In this document: piece by piece, positions 1 to 9,490 of the stretch
Layout of the letters: the number at the start of each line of letters is the position of its first letter
Numbering within the stretch: position 1 is the stretch's first letter
Assembly (NCBI GenBank): GCA_032622095.1
Contig: CP136061.1
Span: 201,118,244-201,182,243 of the forward strand
From: Siphonodentalium dalli
Lineage: Eukaryota; Mollusca; Scaphopoda; Gadilida; Siphonodentaliidae
Length of the DNA: 64,000 bases
Reading direction: 5' to 3'
Program-made: the position numbers and the translations under genes
Notes under the pieces: generated by a model
The model's database searches: none
Seen by the model: the letters and a program-made list of their open reading frames with translations, nothing else
Told to the model about the DNA's origin: nothing

Positions 1-2
1 CA

Positions 3-305
3 CCACGGACACCGGATTACCAGCACATCCCGGTGTCCCCCAGCTCCACCACCAGCAACAACAACAGCACTCGGTCTGTTCAGTCTGTAGAAGAAACCAT
101 CCGGCTTGCAGATAACGCCATCGCTAATGCTGATAGACACAGTAAAGAACAATCAGAAAACTTCCAACGCTACTTAAAAGAGCAAGAAGCGAAACAAGAA
201 GCGGAACTACAGCGTATCATCCAACAGTACCAGCAGAGACATCCTTCACCTCAGTCATCAACCGAAAAACCAAATGCAAAGAAGAAAAGAAAAAAGAAAA
301 AATAA
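3..305 (+). CDS. 3'-terminal coding exon of an unrecognised gene (partial, 5' end outside window)
   Basis: The frame is open from the window edge to a TAA at 303-305, giving about 100 C-terminal residues. The first part (after PRTPDYQHIPVSPSS) is rich in Ser, Thr and Asn and probably disordered. Residues from about 35 to 80 are charged and Gln/Glu/Lys-rich (SENFQRYLKEQEAKQEAEL), with heptad-like spacing that suggests a coiled coil. The protein ends in a Lys/Arg tail, KKKRKKKK, which could be a nuclear or membrane-charge signal. No ATG occurs near position 33; the open frame simply continues upstream, so this is a last exon, not a small gene. Codon use and the absence of stops support coding. 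I do not recognise the family and assign no function. A processed or retro-copied origin cannot be excluded from this piece alone. Confidence 0.6.
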   Translation, partial: PRTPDYQHIPVSPSSTTSNNNSTRSVQSVEETIRLADNAIANADRHSKEQSENFQRYLKEQEAKQEAELQRIIQQYQQRHPSPQSSTEKPNAKKKRKKKK

Positions 306-356
306 TCACCATCACAAAATGCTTACCATTTTTTTTTTTTTTTTTTTGAGATCACC

Positions 357-362
357 AATAAA
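357..362 (+). promoter_or_regulatory. candidate poly(A) signal AATAAA
   Basis: AATAAA lies 52 nt after the stop codon of the preceding exon, just beyond a run of about 19 T (329-347). It is the first canonical signal downstream. A later AATAAA at 915-920 falls in a dispersed repeat and is less likely to be the gene's own. Confidence 0.4.
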
Positions 363-908
363 GGCAACAACATGAGGGATTAAGGGGATGACCATTCGGT
401 CCTTCCGACAATCCCGGGCTAGCCCCCCGAACCATTCATTCTCTCTCTCTTTAAACAGCGAGGTGGTTAATTTGGTAGGGATTCGGTTCACATTTACTCT
501 CGCCCTTCCGACGAGGAAATAGAACGTTTCGACTTGTTTTTGCTGAAACCTGGGACAATGTTCTGCCAGGTTCACTTCACTGCATGTGCTACTACTGTAA
601 ATATGTGATTTGTTCCGGTGTACTCTTTTTCGGTACTCTCCTTTCTTTTTCGAACCACTTTATATCAGAATTTTCTAAATTCGTTGTTCGTATTATATGC
701 TAACGCGTGAAATTTTGTTTTCCCCACCCTCTCCGTGATCACAAGTACCGTACCTACATCTATGCACCCACGAATGTGTTCTATACAAAGTATATATTGT
801 TAAATGTATGTATATATAGATATTCCATGCCTCACACAACATCCATGTGTTGGACATTTTTACACCGTGCACACATATAGGTTAAAACATTTCTCAGTGT
901 TTGATTTT
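363..908. other. 3' flank, no feature recognised
   Basis: AT-rich sequence with no reading frame I consider real. It may include 3' UTR if the 357 signal is not used. Confidence 0.5.
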
Positions 909-1070
909 TCAGCCAATAAATAGTGGGGAAATTGTTGTTTTTAGATCAAGCAAAGAATGGGTTTGCAAATGGATTTTCGCGAATATTGGATTCAGTTCTG
1001 GTTCAAGGGGGTGCAATTTGAAATATAAATGTGGACACCCCGAAATGGGGATCCTGTAGCCACGTCCCTG
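909..1070 (+). repeat. Dispersed repeat, 3' part of the CAGGGATGTGG-ended family
   Basis: The stretch from about 'aataaatagtggggaaatt' to 'gtagccacgtccctg' matches the 3' parts of the repeats at 3834-5018 and 41370-42117: the same pattern of a T-rich start, 'tgcaaatgg', 'gtggacaccc', and a terminal 'agccac.tccctg'. It lacks the opposite terminus, so it is truncated. Confidence 0.6.
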
Positions 1071-1220
1071 TGTTGATTTGAACGCATTTGTACGACTACC
1101 TCCATGTGACCATGGCTTCGATACCAGTGACAATAGAACGGCCTAAATCGAATAGTTAGCTATTGTGGAGATAATAGCCATGTTCAGCCATTCGTACGTG
1201 CCTCTTGTAACGCGTGTTAA

Positions 1221-1680
1221 AGGCACGGGCGGCGTTCGTTGCAGAAATATTCATATTTGTTCAAATCGCCGCCAACAGAATGAATATTAAAAATATATAG
1301 TTTTGTTCATATGCCAAACATAATCAGCGCGTAAATAGTATATTGTCGTCAAGACGTACGATGGTGTACGTAAGCCTGCTCGTGTTACAGAAGTTTTGCT
1401 TCTGTTTACATAACACAGCTCAATTATATTGGTTAATCACACACAAATGATATAAAGGCTCTTTATTATTTCCATATCAGGAAAACAGTAACAAATATCG
1501 CTCTTTATGTTTACCATATCCGGCTCTAAACAAAAGCCAGGTTCTGTAACGATTTTTGCTTTTGTTTACATACCAAAATGAAAAACATTTGACAACAACA
1601 CTGTTTATGCCATATTACTGATTGGTATAAGAACAAAGTATGTCTATATTTTACTATTCTTTCTGTTTATGGCGGTTTTT
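1221..1680 (+). mobile_element. TTAA-flanked MITE family 1, copy 1 (3' end lost)
   Basis: It begins AGGCACGGGCGGCG directly after TTAA (1217-1220), as do copies at 35811-36328 (opposite strand), 38099-38591 and 40615-41100. Internal landmarks in order are 'aatattcat', a paired 'gtttacata', and repeated 'cgctctttatg' and 'tggcggttttt'. Homology stops abruptly at 1680, where a transposase-like fragment starts. It has no coding capacity. Confidence 0.75.
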
Positions 1681-1973
1681 GGTATTGCTATGGATCTGCA
1701 ATTGTCGGGAAGAGTCGTCTGGTTTAACAATCTTTCATATGTGGATTGTTTCTTGTCCGGAGTTGACCGTATATAAACGTCGATGAAAGCGTGGATGGAA
1801 TAGAGTTGTTGAAATGTCTTCGGGCATTTGTCGAATGTCCAATCGCAGAAGAACAGCTTTGCGTCGGATAAGTGCTGCAGATTCTCGTCGTTGCTGAAGA
1901 TGAGTATTTTGTCAGTCGTACTGTCGTCGACAAGCAGGAATACTTTGTTACGCCATATACATATGGTGTACAC
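1681..1973 (-). pseudogene. MULE-type transposase fragment (decayed)
   Basis: Read on the minus strand, the segment encodes DKILIFSNDENLQHLSDAKL, then FFCDWTFDKCPKTFQQLYSI, then QSTYERLL. This follows the pattern of the MULE transposase domain of Mutator-like elements and FLYWCH-associated proteins (a run like 'lfa.g.n...L....FCDGTFKvcP..F.QLYtIHa...P.NK.qaTYe.ll'). The first catalytic aspartate of the family is in the D[GW]TF motif; here Gly is replaced by Trp. Between IHAF and STPDKKQSTYE several residues are missing, and the DDE remainder is absent. The C-terminal tail after ERLL runs into the adjacent MITE, so the fragment is a chimera. There is no ATG start (only GTG at the 5' edge, with a stop just upstream). 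A domesticated gene is unlikely at this length. Confidence 0.7.
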
Positions 1974-1980
1974 TGCTAGG

Positions 1981-2825
1981 CTGTTCTGGTGGTGTTAATG
2001 GCGACACGGAGGTTCTATTTACAGAAATGTGATTAAGAAGGTACTAGCAATTTCCGTACCGGTTAGACTTTTAACTTTTTGCAGGATGTATGTCTTCGCC
2101 GATGTATCTTCGCGCGGATGTCTCATTGTAGTATGTAAATTTTACGACAGCGTTAATTGCTTTCGATATTTTGGTGTGAACAATGGCTGGACAACTCTTG
2201 AAGAATTTATTGCGGAAATACAATGCATAATATAATGTTCAGGTAACTTTGCTGTACCATAAAATGGGGGTGACTCTGGACAGCGAGGTTACTTCGGACA
2301 GTACCGTATGAACCTCTAAGGGTACATGGCACGTGCTTTTATAAATCCACTTATGTTTTACATGTAAGTCAACCCTGGCCTTCATTTTAAATGTTGTTTG
2401 AGCTCGAATACGTTCCAGATATTACCAGGAACGGTCTGTAACGCAGTTGAAGGTTTTTCTTTCTTTCTTTTTCTAATGTACGTCAAAACTTGACGCCCTG
2501 ATAATTGCATTAATTGAATGACATATTGAAACCAAATTATGACCGATAAATTATGTGATCTAAAATGAGACACAAAATAAAACTAACCCTTTTGAATTTT
2601 TCACATTGGAAACACCGTTTTGTGGTCTCCTAACATTCCTTTGGGATGATTTCGGACACTAGCCCATGGTAAGCATCTTCCGCAACGACCGCTAATATAG
2701 CCGATATATTCTAATTCACTATAAAAGAAATGTGTCCAGGCTTGTAATTAGGTCTAAAGAAGGTATATTTTTTATTATTCTTAATGCCAACATAGCGATG
2801 TTGTGATATTTGTTTTTATTACCCC
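1981..2825. other. No feature recognised
   Basis: No convincing coding frame, repeat or RNA gene was seen on either strand. A short pyrimidine tract (ttctttctttctttttc) lies near 2457-2474. Confidence 0.4.
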
Positions 2826-3680
2826 TTGGTGGAGTCCGAAATAACACCGACAACTCAACACCGTGGACATATGTCTCCGTTGGAATGCAGACTAAAGGTC
2901 GTATTGCAAAGTATCCGGAGTGTATTTAAAGGTGACATGCAATGCGATGGGGAAAAGGCGCGTCTATTTGTGAACAAAATGAATAACGTCGAACTTTTGA
3001 ATATCATAACCCAACTCGAACGCATTGATTTTGGGGAAGGGACAAATGGGTCCATAGATAATGCATGTATAGATATTTCACGCTTCATTTTGGACGCAGC
3101 AGAGAAAACATTTGGATTAAAAACTAATAACACCGAAAAGCGGAAATGCAATTCAAAAAACAAATCTTGGTTTGATAAAGACTGCCGTGCAGCCAGGAAA
3201 GCAATTAATCATTCAAAATTGAATTATAACCGTAATAGAACAATCGAAAACAAAACCCTCCTTAAAGAGGCTGGAATTTATTACAGGAAAACAATGGATA
3301 GTAAAATAAAAACCAAACGGGTATCCAATGTCTCAGAACTGAATATTCTGAATAACACTTCACCCAAATTATTTGGGAAAAAACTAGACCAGCTGAATCA
3401 GGGAAGTAACACTGACCAATACAATAAGTTTTGCAAGGTCTCATTAGATTCTATCTTTAAATATTTTAAAGATATGAACACAGAGTGTGGCGATGATGAT
3501 GATGTTTGTTTGGAATCAAAGTTTAAGGCTGATCTTGATTTATCGAACTCTTCCTATCTCAATGATGCAATCACTGAGAATTAAAATCTCATGGCGATTA
3601 GAAGACTGCGTGACAATAAGTCCCTGGGTGTTGACAGAGTATCAAACGAATACATAAAAGTATCTGCGTACACACATACG
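2826..3680 (+). pseudogene. Non-LTR retrotransposon ORF2 remnant (linker plus start of reverse transcriptase)
   Basis: A 252-codon frame ends at TAA 3582-3584 and continues in the same frame beyond it. Residues 112-125 (NKSWFDKDCRAARK), followed by a Lys/Asn-rich helix (SKLNYNRNRTIENKTLLKEA) and 'KLFGKKLDQL', match the segment between the endonuclease and reverse transcriptase of CR1/Jockey-type LINEs (usual form: 'PWfd.eCk.arke...k...y.r....nr..l..ark.yk....k.k'). Immediately after the in-frame stop comes AIRRLRDNKSLGVDRVSNEY, the usual opening of the RT domain ('..l.k.Ks.G.D.i.nE.lK'). Homology ends near 3670, so finger, palm and catalytic YxDD motifs are missing. The apparent start is TTG and the endonuclease is absent, so the copy is truncated at both ends and inactive. 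Confidence 0.75.
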
Positions 3681-3833
3681 TCACGTATGATGTGTTCACA
3701 AAGGGTGCATACGTTCCATTTGGTTAAAAGGTTCATCGCCAAACATGCAACGGACATTGCATTGATGCACCAACTGTTATTGGTTATAACCAAACACCCA
3801 TTGCCAAAAAATGACAAACGCCTTGACGATTGA

Positions 3834-5018
3834 CAGGGATGTGGCTAGAGGGGGGTGGGGGTGTCTCACCCCCCCCCCCCCCCCAGCAGAGAGCTATATT
3901 TTCAATAGTTGGAAATTTCATACCTGCCACAACGAAATTTCACACCAACAATAGGTTGAAAATGTTCTTGTAGTTTGATTATAAAACAATTTATTGGGGG
4001 AATTTATTGTTTTTCGACCAATATTTGCATATGTTCCTATTTTTTGTCAAAATTTTTGACAGAAATGGACATCAGTTGGAAATTTTCCAACCTTAGGGGG
4101 GGTGACAGGTTGGAAATTTCCAACACTTTGAAAGCTTGTGTCCTGGTCCCTCCCCCGTGGCCAGTCAAAAACTTCTAGTTAATTTAAGAAAACAATATTG
4201 TCATACAATTGGTCAACATTGTCATTGGAATTGTCATCAGTTGGAAATTTTCCAAACTAAGTGGGGGTGTAGGATTTGAAATTTCCAACAGTAGGAAGGC
4301 TTGAGGCTAGTCTAGATGTTAGGATTTTGCGATTTTCTTGTTCAGATTTCAAAATTTTCGCACACCGGGCCGAACCATGGTCGGCCCGGTGTGTCATTGC
4401 CCCATCCACATGGCCAATACAAAACTGCTAATTAGTTTAGCAAAACAATATTTTACTACATTTGGTCAAACTTGTAGACATAAATGGTCATCAGTTGAAG
4501 AATTTTCCAACCTGAGGGGGAGCATGAGGTTTGAAATTTCCAACACTAGGAAAGCTTCAGTTGAGGCCAGTCTAGATGCTAGGATTTGCGATTTTCTTGT
4601 ATATAGTTTTCAAAATTTTCTCACACCGGGCCAAACAACCATGGTCGGCCCGGTGTTTCCTGGTCTGTTGTCGGTAGCTGTGTGCATTTGTCTGGAATTA
4701 GATCACTAGTTGTTTTTTTGAGGCAATTTTGAGGTTAAAATATCTTAATGTTTTCATACTGGGGAAAATAGAAGCATGGCTTATGAATATATAGGAAATT
4801 AGGTCTGAGCATGAGGTACAATGGGGGGGGGGGGTGCAAATGGAATTATGCAAAAAGTTGTGTTGGTGTGATTCCGACTCAAGGGGGGGGGGGGTTGCAA
4901 ATGGAATTATGCAAAAAGTTGTGTTGGTGTGATTCCGACTCAAGGGGGGGGGGTGTGCAGTTGGAAATTCCCAAGGTGGACACCCCCCCCCCGCGGAGAC
5001 CCTCTAGCCACATCCCTG
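3834..5018. mobile_element. Non-coding DNA transposon with perfect 18-bp terminal inverted repeats
   Basis: The left end CAGGGATGTGGCTAGAGG (3834-3851) is the exact reverse complement of the right end (5001-5018). Inside are about three diverged units of 230-280 bp, each with palindromic 'ttggaaattttccaac' or 'ttggaaatttccaac', plus G and C homopolymer runs (C-run about 3877-3895; G-runs near 4823, 4886 and 4945). Related partial copies lie at 909-1070, 41370-42117, 52100-52365 and 57010-57240. The flanks (…gattga / acatgtt…) give no clear target duplication, so the superfamily is undecided; the CAGGG terminus is hAT-like. No transposase is present. Confidence 0.75.
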
Positions 5019-5305
5019 ACATGTTATTATGTTGACGTGTTGCCAGCTTGCGACAAATACACTAAACTGTTAGTTTCCCTGTTTTCTTATACGACATTAG
5101 AATTGTATTCGGCTGGCATGCATCTTTTATTTGTTCTAATTTCTATCGAAATATAGAGGTCTACAATTGACTGGCAGAATCCAATATACGGCGGCTGAAC
5201 ACTGGATGATTTACAAACAATCTCGAGACTCATTATGAAATAATTTCCGGAAAAAGGTTCATTCACCACCGATTTTGGAGACTAACTAATCATAATGCCT
5301 TCAAG
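5019..5305. other. No feature recognised
   Basis: AT-rich flank with no supported feature. Confidence 0.4.
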
Positions 5306-5307
5306 GT

Positions 5308-5445
5308 TTCATGAAACCACCACCTCAGAATTCCGTTAAAACAACCAATCCTTCAAATTATTAGAACAACTGCGGATAATCACTGAAAGTTTCTCATTCA
5401 CCACAACAAAAAAGCTCTAAATGCGGACCAAAAATCTACTAATCG
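5308..5445 (+). repeat. Dispersed repeat shared with 32277-32395
   Basis: Both sites share 'cctcagaattccgttaaaac', then 'ggtttctcattcaccac', then a run ending 'ccaaaaatctact', in the same order and orientation. The origin is unknown. Confidence 0.55.
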
Positions 5446-6629
5446 GATTAAAGGTGACAAGCAGCGGTTTCTAGATTGGTCTATATATGTCAATGTGCCA
5501 TGGTCGACCCTGATCCCAAACCGTAGAAACGCGAAGTCTTTATAGAGAGCCTAGAAATCGCCGTTAGGCCAACTTCCAAAGTTTGCGCAAAAACAAAACG
5601 TTGTGAATTATCTCCCATGAACTATGAGGTCACGGATTGATGTAACATGGCGTCCAGAAATTATAGCCCTGTGTTACGTTACACCATTAGCTTCTGTCCA
5701 TATGTCATGGAGAGAGATGAGATTCCATCCTATACAGTATACAACGATAGTTCAAAGAATAAGATTCCACACACGGCATATTCACATTGATGGCACATAA
5801 GGACTATAGCCACGAAATTAAATAAAATTATAAAACAAAACTATTACTTATTTTTGGCACCAGGGGTTTACCCTCCCAGTGATAATACCAAGGGTCTGCC
5901 CGCGATTCTCTGTGGCATGCTACGTTCGCCAGTATAGTCCAGGCACATTAGGGTTCACTAGGGGAAAAAATCGGGGAAAGCTGATTTTTTTCAGGGATTA
6001 CTAATAAGATATTTATAGACAATATGGCAAAAGTCCCCTAGAATCCGAGTTGAGCTTTCTGAGATATCATGATTTTTCGTAATGGTGCAAATTCTGACGA
6101 AATTCCATCAGACCATATGTAAAATTGTAAATGCTGTCATATGTATGCTAATTTACGAACTCAATCTTCACACATACCTGTCTATCGCGGAGCAGGTGTC
6201 GCTAGATAGTGTAATTGGTGCCAGAGCTTACTAACAGTCGATATTCCATAATTGTGATGACAGTTATTGCCGAAGAGAGCATATAAATCGCATGATTCAA
6301 AATGTTCCTAATAAAAGAGGGCGAGTAAAGATATTCAGACGACAATGAGCTAAAATATGAACCAGTATACTAGAACAGTGGTTAATTCAGAATCAGAAAT
6401 TGATCAGATATATCGAACCATCACCATCCTTACGATTGTATAACCGGAAACTTAACACTACCCCCTAAAACGTACGCCATGGCTTCGAGTGTCTGAAAAG
6501 CAAAAATACCACTTAATAGTCCTGGCGTTTGGCTTAACAATCGTGAAAATTGTGACAACACTGTGAAACTTGGCACATAGGTTTCTTATACACTATTAAT
6601 CATTTTCAGATGTGTAGACATCACGGCAG
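5446..6629. other. No feature recognised
   Basis: No coding frame longer than noise and no repeat recognised within the window. Confidence 0.4.
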
Positions 6630-7130
6630 GTCCTTCCATAGCAACGGTTGCTAGGCAACTATCCGATATCGAAGAAATACAAATATGACTGATATTATGG
6701 CAGTTTTAACAATCTAAACTACGTCATGCAGCATTTTTATAGTGACAATAATATTAGTTGTTGTTGTTGTTGTTAGAGTGGATCTGGCTGGAAAATTACC
6801 ATATTTCTTACTTACAGGGGTGGTAACGGTTGCTACGGACATACCCGAAATCGAAAAATGCCGAGCTGACTGATATTATGGTAGTCTTAACAAACTAATA
6901 TAAACTACGTTATTATCATTTTTTTGTGAAACAATTGTAATAGTTGTTGTTAGTGTGGGTTCGACTTAAAAAAGTACTATATATTTCTGGTAACGGTTGC
7001 TAGGGACATACCCGAAATCGAAAAATGCACACATGACTGATATTATGGTAGTTTTAGCAAACTAAACTACGTCATGTAACATTTTTGTATTGAAAACTAT
7101 TATAATTGTTGTTTAGATATGTCCAGTTTT
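6630..7130 (+). repeat. Three diverged tandem units of about 165 bp
   Basis: Units starting near 6630, 6823 and 6985 share 'caacggttgctaggcaac'-like, 'atacccgaaatcgaaaaatg', 'actgatattatgg.ag' and 'taaactacgt', followed by a T-rich segment with 'ttgttgtt'. A (TTG)n tract sits in the first unit at about 6757-6775. Confidence 0.7.
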
Positions 7131-7139
7131 GGTGCAGGA

Positions 7140-8215
7140 AATATACGTTATGCATTTAGAAGTCGTTTTAAAAATGCGACGCGGTTACGGTTACATTTGG
7201 AAGTCATTTTAAAAATGTGACGTGTTTTGCGGTCACGGTTACAAATGATTAGCAGAGAATAACTCCAACTAGAAAAATGAAAATATTTCCCCATCCTTGT
7301 TAAAAAACGGTTACAAAGTTACATTTGCAAGTCGTTTTAAAAATGCGACGTGTTTTTGCGGTTACGGTTACAACTGATTAGCAGAGAATAACTCCAACTA
7401 GAAAAATGAAAATATTTCACTCATCCTTGTTAAAAAAGGGTTACAAAGTTACATGTGGAAGTCGTTTTAAAAATACGACGTGTTTTTGCGGTTACGGTTA
7501 CAAATGATTAGCAGAGAACAACTCCAACTAGAAAAATGAAAATATTTCACCCACCCTAGTTAAAAAAGGGTTACAAAGTTACATTTAGAAGTCGTTTTTA
7601 AAAAGCGACGTGTTTTTGCGGTTACGGTTATAAATGATTAGCAGAGAATAACTCCAACTAGAAAAATGAAAATATTTCACCCATCCTTGTTTAAAAAAGG
7701 GTTACAAAGTTACATTTGCAAGTCGTTTTAAAAATGCTACGTGTTTTTGCGGTTACGGTTACAAATGATTAGCAGAGAACAACTCCAACTCGAAAAATGA
7801 AAAATTTTCACCCATCCTTGTTAAAAAAGGGTTACAAAGTTACATTTGCAAGTCGTTTTAAAAATGCGACGTGTTTTTGCGGTTACGGTTACATTTGGAA
7901 GTCGTTTTAAAAATGCGACTTGTTTTTGCGGTTACGGTTGCAAATGATTAGCAGAGAATAACTCCAACTAGAAAAATGAAAATATTTCACCCATCCTTGT
8001 TAAAAAAGGGTTACAAAGTTACATTTGCAAGTCGTTTTAAAAATGCGACGTGTTTTTGCGGTTACGGTTACAAATGATTAGCAGAGAATAACTCCAACTA
8101 GAAAAATGAAAATATTTCACCCATCCTTGTTTAAAAAGGGTTATAAAGTTACATTTGCAAGTCGTTTTAAAAATGCGACGTGTTTTCGCGGTTACGGTTA
8201 CAATGATTAGCAGCA
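7140..8215 (+). repeat. Minisatellite of about 130 bp, eight copies
   Basis: The landmark 'gattagcagagaa' recurs at 7247, 7376, 7506, 7636, 7767, 7946 and 8076, with a last truncated copy at 8205; spacing is 129-131 except one of 179. Each unit has 'actccaactagaaaaatgaa', 'ggttacaaagttaca', 'agtcgttttaaaaatgcgac' and 'ttgcggttacggtta'. The long spacing contains an extra copy of the roughly 49-bp 'gtcgttttaaa…ggttacgg' segment. Confidence 0.9.
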
Positions 8216-8289
8216 ACAGCAAATAACCCGGATCCGATTCCAGGATTTGAACCAAGTCGATTTGTATGTACATCTGCACTCTAAACTAT

Positions 8290-8385
8290 CAGGGACAAGT
8301 GAAAGAACGGGAGAGAAAACGGGAGAGACAGAGAGAGAGCGAGATAGAGAGAAGAGGGACAGAGAGCAACGAGATCAGTCACCCC
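8290..8385 (+). repeat. Purine-rich (GAGA) low-complexity tract with flanking (GTCT)n
   Basis: It consists almost entirely of A and G ('gagagacagagagagagc', 'gagatagagagaagaggg'). A short 'gtctgtctgtctgt' follows near 8412. It is not coding. Confidence 0.7.
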
Positions 8386-8559
8386 AATCTGTATCTATAT
8401 TTGTGAATGTATGTCTGTCTGTCTGTTCTATAGAAATTCACAGGGGACCACCTAGATGGCACAAAGGGGGTCTAATAGGGGTAACTTTTAACGAGAAAGA
8501 TAATGGCGAGGGTTAGAATTTTATAAAGTGACGCCGTTGTTGTCAGGGGCAGAAAGCGG

Positions 8560-9490
8560 GAGGGCAGAAAACAAATTGTCGCCGATTGCCACCAAACTTA
8601 TATATATCATCCCCATAATATGAGGAATCTAATGGTGTGGTTTAAATATGTCATAAGTCGCGCCGTTCGCGTCAGGGATGCCCGGAAGGGGAGAGGGGCA
8701 CCAAAATTGATCAAAATAATTTTAGCGCCGAATTCCATCAAATTGATGCACATTCTTCTGAGATCTTCTCCATGATACAAGGAATCTTATTGTGTGATTT
8801 AAAGACGCAAAATTGGTGTCGTTGTGATGACAGATTTGGGGCGGGGCGGTGGCTGGGTACTAAATCTGATAAGAATTGGTTTAGTCGCCGATTGCTACGA
8901 AACTTATACAAATTCATCCCCATGGTATGAGGTGTCTAATGGCGTGGCTTAAAGCTGCCAAAAGTGGCGTCCTTCGAGTCAGGGGTGCACTGAAAGGGAG
9001 ATGGGCACCCAAATTGATACACAATATTTTTAGCGACAATTTCCACCAAATTGATACACATTCTTATCCATGATATGAGGAATCTAATCGTGTGATTTTA
9101 AAGACGTCATATTGATGCTGGTTTGGTGAGAGATGGGATGGGGTGGGCACTAAATTTTATAAAAATATGTTTAGTCGCGGATTAGCACCAAACTTACAAA
9201 TAATAATCTCCATGATATCAGGAGTCTAATTGTGTGGTTTAATGCTGTCAAAAATGGGGCCATTCGAGTCAGGGGTGCCCAGAGGGTGAGAGGGACACAA
9301 ACATTGATAAACAATATGTTTAGCGCCGATTTCGCTGATTGATACATATTCTTCTCCGTGATACGAATAATATAATCGTGCGGTTTAAATGCGCTAAATT
9401 GGTGTCTTTTGAGTGAGAGATATGCAATGGTGGCCCTAAATTTGATACGAATGTTTATACTCGCCAATTTTCATAAATTTTATATATATT
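8560..9490 (+). repeat. Degenerate tandem array, units of about 145 bp in two alternating types
   Basis: The phrase 'gccgattgccaccaaactta' or its variant 'gcgac.atttccaccaaattg' recurs near 8582, 8727, 8886, 9033, 9176, 9322 and 9453. Type 1 is followed by 'gagtcaggggtgc', type 2 by 'gtgtggtttaaa.gcg.caaa'. Types alternate, so the natural period is a dimer of about 290 bp. The divergence shows an old array. Confidence 0.75.

Noticed and set aside
312-575. 87-codon minus-strand frame opposite the first gene's 3' flank
   Set aside because: Antisense to a T-run and UTR-like sequence, with poly-Lys from that T-run; no family resemblance.
915-920. AATAAA as poly(A) signal of the first gene
   Set aside because: It lies in a dispersed repeat also present at 41.4 kb; 357-362 is closer and outside repeats.
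8225-8300. Possible tRNA or tRNA-derived SINE (minus-strand 'ggttcaaatcc')
   Set aside because: The B-box-like word is present, but acceptor and anticodon stems do not pair and no good A box is found.
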